Source of the DNA: Acanthaster planci
Taxonomy: Eukaryota; Echinodermata; Asteroidea; Valvatida; Acanthasteridae
Direction of reading: 5' to 3'
NCBI RefSeq assembly: GCF_001949145.1
Contig: NW_019091404.1
Location: forward strand, 3,154,885 to 3,165,245
DNA length: 10,361 nt
This document shows positions 1-9,200 of the stretch, piece by piece (the first letter of the stretch is position 1; every line of letters starts with the position of its first letter). The position numbers and the translations under genes were made by a program. The notes below the pieces were generated by a model that ran no database searches, was not told the origin of the DNA, and saw only the letters and a list, made by a program, of their open reading frames with translations.

Positions 1-77
1 GCTTATGCAGTTATTGAAGAAAAACATTTTTTCATAAAGAGAGGTAAAGATTGTAAACTTCTGTATCCGTACACAAG

Positions 78-87
78 TATAAAAAGG
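78..87 (+). promoter_or_regulatory. TATA-box-like element upstream of exon 1
   Basis: The sequence TATAAAAAGG lies about 115 bases before the proposed start codon at 203. A TATA box usually sets initiation 25-32 bases downstream, so a start near 105-115 would give a 5' UTR of about 90 nt. This rests on sequence resemblance alone; no initiator is certain. Alternatively, the pyrimidine-rich stretch ending in CAG at 127-129 is a splice acceptor and the exon begins at 130, with the promoter further upstream. Confidence 0.35.
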
Positions 88-202
88 ATTGAGATGAGGC
101 TTGAAATCTTTGCTCCTTAGTTCTTCCAGTGAGATTTGTGTCTTGTAAAATAGGTACATATATTGAAAGTTTCTGAAGCAGTTGTTGACTTCGCTCATCA
201 CA

Positions 203-253
203 ATGTCAAGTTCAAGTTGGGTCACAGCGGAGGTAGACACCAATGAGAATATT
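203..253 (+). CDS. Exon 1: predicted start codon and N-terminal tail
   Basis: The ATG at 203 has A at -3. It is the first ATG after an in-frame stop (TGA, 164-166). It opens 17 codons rich in Ser and acidic residues ([17 protein letters not shown]), ending in phase 0 at an excellent donor, ATT|GTAAGTA. Exon 2 has a phase-0 acceptor just before its conserved GY. The joined N-terminus has the short, polar, acidic character usual before the first hydrophobic segment of this family. Sequence conservation is too low to prove it. The alternative is a start inside a longer exon 2 (ATG at 830 or 833). Confidence 0.55.
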
Positions 254-3200
254 GTAAGTATCATTGTTTGCAGTTAGACATTAACTGTACGTTGGAAAAA
301 GTGGTAATGTAATCTTTGATTTGATGGTTTGATGGTTTGACATTTGGCTTTGCCAAATATTTCACCTCAGAGAATAGGCCCTATGAACAAATTGAAGGAA
401 TCAATGTTTTGCCATTATTTGAATTGATAAAGGGGTCAAGCCTCTTGAGTGAATTTTGAACATTTTAAGTTGAATGAGCCTGACACCTTATTAAAAAGCT
501 ACAATATTGAGCACATTTCCAGTTTGGGGGAATAGCTTTCCATATTTGTTGCCAATTGATCAGAACTGTCGAAGTTGTCTATGGATGTGTATTTTGCATT
601 ATTTGATGTAAGTTTGGCTCATGCACATGTAAATAGATCCCTGCTTGTTGAATTTGCAGTTTGAAGGTCTGGTTTTTAACCCAATATCATGGATCAGTAA
701 AACTAGAACACACCCAGATCTTTGCTTTAGCAGAACATACACCAGAAGTTGATGTTGTGTGAACTGTCAGTCAGTTACTTGTTTTAGTGAAGTGTACATC
801 TCTTGTACATGTACATAAATAACAGTTTTATGATGGACTCTGTTATCTTGCATCAGGAATGTCATGGATATAGGAAGAATCCTCTACTGACAGCAATCTG
901 CTGGGTCGGTGGTCTTCTCTCTCTGGGATTTCTCTTCCTTGTTTTCTACTGGAAGGAAGATTGGAAACTCAAGTGCATGTGTAGGCCTTGCCATCTTAAG
1001 CAGGCAGATTTTGTCCTCATCAAGGTTTGAGAATATGAAACTGAATTACAACTGCATGTAACAATTTAAGCATAAAATAAATGTGCCTTCCAAGAATCTA
1101 CTCTTACACTGTCCATTTTTCTCTACCTGTAGATCCATGCTTTCAGGGTTTTGATTTGTGTGTTTGTTCCAACCTATGTTACCAGGATATTTATCAGCGC
1201 TACCATGTCTGTGTCATTCGACGGAAGCTTATTAAAGATAATAGGTAAGTAGATCATTTGCATCTCTGTTATAAATGGTTCCACAGTTCAGAGATCTATC
1301 TTTGCCTGTTTACCTTGTTATATAAAAGTTTCTTTGCTTTCTGCCAGTAAATATACTTGAAAGCAGGTTTCTTTTTTCCCCTACATAGTTTAAAAATCAA
1401 ATTTATTGATTTTTTTCATTTTGTTTTTGGTACCCCTTTTATTTACAGGGTAGTGATAGGTTTATATTATTGTAAATTTCGATCTATGAATCTTTTTTTA
1501 TTTTCGGATTCCCTCCTTGAAAATGGCAAATACATGAAAATGTGCAGACAAAGGTGTAATTTTAGGAATTTGAAACTACAACACAATGCTATCTGCTGTT
1601 TCTGTTCAGTTTGCCCTATTTCTCTTTGAAGTGGTTGCAGTCACAAAATTCTCCACACCGTTGTGAAGAGAAATGTTGTCGATAGTGACGGGAACCTGCG
1701 ATTCTTCAAATTTCACAAGATTTTCTTTGTTTTGGATCTCATCCAGCATGACATATTCCGTCTTAGGTAAAATCCTTCTCTCATAGCGGGGTGGTTACCA
1801 GTGCATAAGTACAGGTGAATTACTGATTGATTGATGTCATTTCTACACTATCTAGTCCTCCTATCATTCAGGTTTGGGTCCTTGTCCATTGCCAAAGTTT
1901 TGAATAGCCTTTGCAACTGTCATTCAACGAAAGTTAAATCTTAAATCACCTGATACCCAAAATAAGTTTGTTACATTTAACTGTTCTTATGTTACCCACA
2001 TATGCTTGCTTAGCTTGGATGTATGTAACATTATGCCTGTAAACCAACTTCATAAGCATTAATTTGTTATCATTTTTGTGGTTAAGCAACTATTTTCCTT
2101 CTCTACAGGGGCCTGGAGACTGACACTCCTTGTAATGCATTCTTGGAGGAGTATGCAGTCGGACTGACTGAAAGTCAGTCTGAACAGAGGTAAATTCATG
2201 TACTGGTTTAGGAAGGTTAACGTTTGGAATTTGGACTTATGAAAGAACCAAGAAAAAAACTAGGAAACTTGGACTAATTCCAGAAAAACTTGAGATTTTG
2301 GTCAAATTGGGGTACATGCTTTGCCAGATGGAAAGAAAGATGATGATTGGTGTTATAAGATGATGGATGATGATTGGTGTTATGAGATGATGGCATTATT
2401 CAGAATTGCAGTAAAATACCTTTTCAAATTGTGGAGTTGCGATAATTGTAGAGGTCCTGAGAGAAAGCAGTGTAAGATCGTGAGATGTACATAGTCTGGT
2501 TCCCCAGATCTCATGCTGCTGTTAGTGATATCTAGGGTGTTTCTTTATGTTTAGACGAGCCATTTATGGCCAGAATGTCATTCATGTTCGAGTGCGTTCC
2601 ATCCCAGTTCTTCTTGTTCAGGAGGTAAGCAGAACAAATATTTTGAATTTTCCCCCTGTTGTTTTATTTTTAGGGAGGATAGGTCTTTGAGGAGCAGTGT
2701 TCACGTCCACTCTTCTGAGAAGAAGTGGTTTTAGCTGTCTTCAGGGGGATTTGCCTTGAGGGGGATTTGAACCTAGGCCATGAATTTCTGGCATTAGTGA
2801 AGAGTACGATCTCAGACATTATCCTGTAAACTCTGCGTTTGTGTCCTCAGGTTTTGAATCCATTCTACATGTTTCAAATCTTCAGCGTATCCGTGTGGCT
2901 CTCTGATGAGTATTACTATTACTCGGCCTGCATCTTGATCATGTCAGCAATTTCTATCAGTATTTCACTGTATACAACCAGGAAGGTAGGTCCGTCTTGG
3001 TCCATTAATGTCCTTATTTGCTTACATCCCTCAGTGAGGGTTGTAAGGTACATTGAGAAATGATGACAGAGAAAATGATATCAGGTATTCAGTGTATCTT
3101 GTCATGATAAAAAGGGGCAATTTTAGGGAAACTATTTGTCAATTTGGAGTGACATTTTAGATCTCGCTGTCTGCTCTTATCAGGTGTTTCTTTTAATCTA

Positions 3201-6200
3201 GAACAATTTTATGTTTTTCTGAACTCAATTGTTACATTTGTTGTTCTTTGACGACAGCAAAATTTGACTCTGCGCAACATGGTACATTCAGACACAATGG
3301 TGAAAGTCTTACGTCCCAACAACGGTGAGCACACTTTGGAAAATATATGCACCAAAAGCTCACAGAATTAGTTTACTGGGAAAAAAATTCATCCATTAGC
3401 CCTAAAAGAGTCGGGTTATATTGGGTCATCTCACAGCTGGGGTGGGGACAAAACTTGGCATGCTTTTACACACACTCCTCATCTTTACAAATATGATGTT
3501 TGAACTCAATCAAACATACCTGTATGGGTTTGTTCTGATGATCATTTGAAATTCATTGCTGAACAAGTAGGCTTGCATTTAGCACTACAGTGGAAAAGTA
3601 TACACTTTGGGCTGACCCGTTTCGGGGAAATACACGCTGCACGAAGTAGTATTTTCGATTTATGCAAAAATGGTGTCAAAATGACTCTGACACCTAAAGA
3701 TCTAGAGTTACTCTAAACGCCCCTAAAGGTTCAACTCTTGAAAAAATGCACTGCGGTGATATCAGAAAAATATAAATATTGAAGGGGAGGCAGATTTCCC
3801 CCCCCGGCTCTTTGTGGGTTAAGGTACATGCAGATCACAAGATTTTTAGGCAATGTTAACACTTGCCTGATGCTTGTGAAAGACAGGGCTGCATTTCACG
3901 GCAGAAGGTTTGAGATGATCAAATGCATGAAAAGACTTGTGTGTTTCTTGGTCTGATTGACAGAGATTGTGGAGGTATCAGAAAAGGTTCTGGTGCCAGG
4001 TGATGTCATTGTAATTCCTCATCATGGCTGCATGATGACGTGTGATGCGCTGCTTATTGCTGGAAACTGCATCGTCAATGAAAGCTCACTGACAGGTGGG
4101 AAGATATAGTGTTATCTTTCTTCTCTAGAGTTCCCTTCAAAGCAGAGTGCTAATTTCTTTAGAGTTTGGGTTGAATCAACTTGGTGTTCTAATTAGTTTC
4201 TAGCATGTTTCCCAATATAAGGCTGATGTCTGCTTCCGGTATATTGGTTAAACTCACAATAAAGCGAGTATTTCAAAAGTCCAAGGAGCGCAGATGGCAA
4301 ATTTAATGGCCTGTACATGTGTGTCCTCGGAGAGGACACTTTGCGACTGTTGTTGCCATGTGTGGATAACTGTGAATGGCTTATCAGGACAAAGGTTTTT
4401 CAAGAATGTGAAGAACAGGGCTCAATTTTGAAACTTCTCATCAAGACAGATAAGCCTCCTTGGTCATTGGCACATTAGCTAGGGTTACCACCGTGCTATG
4501 TTTCTTTGTGGTTTGGTTACCAGGGGAGAGTGTACCAGTTACTAAGACCCCACTCTCACATCAAGATGACCGCTTGACCATGTACAGTCGCCTGGAACAC
4601 AAACGTAACAGTTTATTCTGTGGCACTAAGGTGATACAAACAAGACAAGGAGGCACAGATGAAGTCAGGGCTGTGGTTGTCCAGACAGGTTTGTACATTT
4701 TGATTGTCTTGGAATGGTACGATGTATGTTGAACTTAATTGCCTGGATGTTGCATTTCTAACTTATACATCTTCTTAAAAATTGAAATTACCTGAAGAAT
4801 TGAACTACAAGTTCACAGAAATGTACAAATGGTGATTTTTGAAATGACTGAACTTTGACTGGTTTTGTTGACTTAGCTATTTTTGGAATAATTGGCAAGA
4901 AAAAGTAATTTTATGCATTTATAGTGTCAGATTTCCTGTTCAAATAGAGATTTTCCCAATCTTTGTTTATTTTATTGTTTTGCTTTTACTGGAGTCCAAA
5001 TTCAGTTCCACACGATCAAACTTAATCTTTAGTTTAAGAATATGGTTTTTGTTCTCGTTGTGACTGTGTTTTCTTTCATTCTTATGCAGGCTTTTCTACT
5101 GCCAAGGGCAGTCTTGTACAGGCTATCATGTACCCTAAACCAATGGAATTCAAGCTACACCGTGACGCTTTACGCTTTATTGGCATGTTGGCTGTAATTG
5201 GTAGGTTGCTGTTTGGAATGATTTCCAGAAATATCATTCATCGCCAACTTTCCTATCCAACAAAACTTGCCAATGTTTACAATCTTTTGGTCTTATCCTA
5301 TGTGAGGTTTTAGTGCATCTGTATGCTCATTCATCTTTCTGAGCTTTCTAGAAAAACCTCATGAGCTTGTAAAGATCAGACTTCATCCCTAAATCTCCTG
5401 CGTATTGGCAAAGACCAATAAAATATTCACAATCTTCAGAACATTTCAAAACGTGAAGACAGTGCTTGGAGCAAGTTACATCACTTCAACAAGTGCTAAC
5501 AAGAAGATTTAGAGTTTGCTACTTCTCATAAAACTTTTTGTACTTCGCAGCACTGTTTGGACTCGTTTATGCCATCATCATGATGTCCTTCAAAGGAGTA
5601 AGTCATCTTTCAGTTTGAATTTTCAATTCAAGTGGAAATAATTTGAAAATCTGGACTTCCAAAGAACTCAAAGTTTTGTACACTCACACGCATTTCCAGA
5701 TATGCCTATTGCTAAATATTCAGATGTTCAGATCTGATTCTTGCTTATATTTCATAATTCTTGGGGTCTAGGATTGAAAAGTGACTTGTTTTATTTTGAT
5801 TTTCTGTGTGTTTATCAGGCGAAGGTTGAACGCATCATTATCCGGGCCTTGGATATAATTACTATTGCCGTACCCCCGGCCTTACCAGCTGCTCTGACCA
5901 TTGGAATGGTCTATGCTCAGATACGACTCAAAGCTAAACAGATATTCTGCATTAGTCCGCAAAGGATTAATCTGAGTGGCACCATTGACATATTCTGCTT
6001 TGATAAGGTAGGTAGGAAGTTCTGTCCATTGAGGTATGTCTACAGAGACAATCACTATATATGGCCTCAGGGACAGGTGCACTGTAATCAAGATCTTGTT
6101 GGAATCCACTTTAACTTACAAGTGTACTCTCATGGCTTGGCTGGTAATCATCCACTGCTAGGTTTCAGTAGTACCATTTTTATTTGATCAGACTGGTACT

Positions 6201-9200
6201 CTGACTGAAGATGGACTGGATCTGCTTGGAGTGCAGATGGCCCAAGATGGAAGGTTGGTAATTCAAAAAATCTGATGAAAATCAGAAATTGAGTTTTTAT
6301 GCAGAAAAAAACAAGTCACAATGGGAATTCTTAGAGATTTTGTAAAGAGTATTCACAGGTTATATTTAGCCTTGCGTATATCAACTCTGTCTCTAGATTC
6401 TGTTATATTGAAGACAAATACTTTGTCCTTTGGCAGAATTGTAACAACCCTTTTACCCCAGAAAATTTTGGACCGTTAACTCCTTGCTGCAACTTCGGAC
6501 AGAAACCGATTTGGACGCCATTGATATCAGAAGTCTTTATAGGCCTGTTGTTGACGGTGAGTAAGTGCTCCAGATTTTTTGGACCTCTTTTCAGATTTCT
6601 GCCTCTGACAACATCAGTTTCAAGTTTTTCTACTGGTCCATTCACATCTACCATGGCAACGTGTCATTCATTGGCTGTTGTCAACGAGGAATTGTCAGGT
6701 GACCCCATTGACCTGAAGATGTTCCAGGCAACGGGATGGGTAACTGCAAAGTTTTCTGTGACATTTTCTGATTTACATGTCAGTTAGCCCCTGCAACTTA
6801 GACATACAAAAAATTGTATGTCATTCTGCCAGTACAATTTTAATCTTTGTGCATCACAAACTTGTTTCGGCGGACATGTTTATTTTCAGTCTTTCAAGGA
6901 GCCAGATAGATCTTCCGCAGAAAAGTTCATCAAAGTAGAGCCACCAAAGGACGTCATAAAGATTGGCGAATCACATAAAGAGAAGGTAATACAGTGGTTT
7001 TAACCGATCCTAATTCTAATTACATCAGCCTTTGAATATTCAATGAAAAGTCAACTTATTCTATTTCTCAATAATCATTAGTTTGGTATAACTACTTTAA
7101 CTCTCTCAGAATGGCACCTTGAGGAACAACATTCGGATGAAGTTAAGTTTGATTTATGTAGAAATGGTAACCTCTTGAATTTGGCTGATCTTTTTCTGAC
7201 CTTATTTTGATCAAATTCAACAACGGTTGTCAGTTTTCAGCCTTCTTCAGTTGCTTAGATTGAGCACAGTGCTCAGTGGACGGGTGTATGGAGAGACATT
7301 GTTTAATCTTTGAGACCTAAACATTTTCTTTCAATTTTCAGTGACGAATTCATGCTCTTGATCTCGCTCGTTTTTTTAAACCATCTGGTTGCCAGGGTGA
7401 TTACCACATCTCCATCTTACGTCACTTTCCATTCTCCTCTCCCCTACAACGGATGAGCGTCATTGCTCAGACCAAAGGAGAGGATCATGTGGTCGCATAC
7501 GTCAAGGGTTCACCGGAGATGATCGGGTCATTATCCAAACCAGAAACAGGTGATGTGAATTCAAGGAAATGTTTTGTGTTGATGGATCTACAAATCAGTG
7601 TCTTGTCAAATCAAATGTTCATGTTCATGTTCATTTTGGTCTTGCTACTGTTATGCTGAAAAAAAACTTAGAGAAAGTTATGCCTGATGTTTTGATCAAA
7701 GCAGAATCTTTTAATCTTTCTGAAAGGCAAAATAAAAGTAACCTCCTTAAATATAATAATGTTAAGTGCTTGAATCCATCTGTGGATCTGTGCATCTCAG
7801 TTTTATGGGTTTTTTTGTTTAAGTTCCTGACAATTTTCAGCAAATGCTGAGTGATTACACGCAAGATGGCTTCCGTGTCTTGGCTCTTGCTTGGAGAAAC
7901 CTTGACTCGGACAAAACACTGGAGAATCTCATGAATATTCAAAGGTATTTAATTTATATGGATTAATGGCTATGATGAAGTTGTTGAGGAAATGATCGAA
8001 TAACAAAACTGATGATTTTTTATTTGATTTTTGGGGTGTGTGGTAATGTTGCTTATGTACATACCTAAAAAATGCCTCAATGGGAAGAAAAGTCACAGAG
8101 AGCAGGAAATGACTGCAACGAGAAGCTGATGTTGACTTGTCTCTGTTGATTAGGAAGAACGTGGAGAAAGAACTGGAATTCTTGGGCTTAATGATCATGC
8201 AGAACAAACTAAAACCAGAGACGAAACCGGTCATTGAGGAGTTGAATCAGGCAAACATACGCACTGTCATGATCACAGGTTAGTTGAAAGGAAGTCATAT
8301 TATCTGTCATCCATATTAGAAATACTAGCAAGAACAATTGGACAACAGGCTAGCAATAATAGGTGGACAACAGGCTAGCAATAACAGGTGGACAACAGGC
8401 TAGCAATAACAGGTGGACAAGAGGCTAGCAATAACAGGTGGACAAGAGGCTAGCAATAACAGGTGGACAAGAGGCTAGCAATAACAGGTGGACAAGAGGC
8501 TAGCAATAACAGGTGGACAAGAGGCTAGCAATAACAGGTGGACAACAGGCTAGCAATAACAGGTGGACAACAAGTGGGCAACAGCCCATATCTATGCCTC
8601 TCGGCATTAACATTTATTTGCATTCCCCAATTAATGTTCATACAAACGTATTCACAGATTCTCTGGTCTTGGAATATGAGAAATGTCTGTGGCCCTCTAT
8701 TTGGTCTCTTCGTCAGGTGATAATCTACTGACAGCCATCAATGTGGCCCGTAAGTGTGGCATGTGTGCACCTCAGGATAAGATCATTCATGTCCAAGCTC
8801 AGATGCCTGAATGTTGTCATGATGACCCCAAACCGATACTGACATATACCACAGTTGCTGAGGATCACACTCCAATTAACGATCAGATCCCGTTCACTTT
8901 GAGTAAGAAGGAGGCACTGGAATTGAAGGTAAGGAAAAGAAAAATGACAACCCCTGGGCTTGGACACAGAAGAGCTCTCAGAAAATTCTTCACATGGTAA
9001 TGTTCAAATTTGTTTCTGACTTCAACTCAGTCCGTGTGTACCCTCAAGCCCAGGGCAGTAAAATGCAGATGTATGTGTCGTCCATTTCTTTTTTATACAA
9101 ACTTTTGTAGACCGTGCTAGGAATTTACAGAAGATATTTTAAGATAAGAGAAACTCTTTATTAGGTATGCCCATTTTTCCTGTCAGTTTTTTACCAACCT

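Noticed and set aside
11-43. A 5' UTR exon between GCTTATGCAG and AGAG|GTAAAG
   Set aside because: The splice-like edges are suggestive, but there is no coding signal and too little upstream sequence to judge.
803-856. Translation start within a longer exon 2 (first ATG at 809; 830 and 833 also in frame)
   Set aside because: The ATG at 809 has poor Kozak context. The ATG at 833 is good and remains the fallback, but the exon 1 model, with a strong donor and matching phase, explains the N-terminus at least as well.
1133-1185. Upstream extension of exon 3 from the acceptor at 1131-1132
   Set aside because: It would make a 112-nt exon ending in phase 1, which breaks the frame into exon 4, and the added residues do not resemble the family.
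1357-1629. Open frame of 90 codons in intron 3
   Set aside because: T-rich composition, no recognisable motif, and it lies between two well-supported exons.
2763-2850. Functional tRNA gene on the minus strand
   Set aside because: Only a B-box-like string is present; no A box, acceptor stem or anticodon arm can be drawn.
6403-6654. Minus-strand open frame across intron 14 and exon 15
   Set aside because: It overlaps a certain exon on the other strand, has no known domain, and is the length expected by chance in this composition.
7631-8234. Minus-strand open frames over exons 18 and 19
   Set aside because: They mirror the coding exons and intron sequence; no protein family pattern.
8340-8564. 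CRISPR array
   Set aside because: The repeats are directly adjacent with no spacers, and the host gene is an intron-bearing animal gene.
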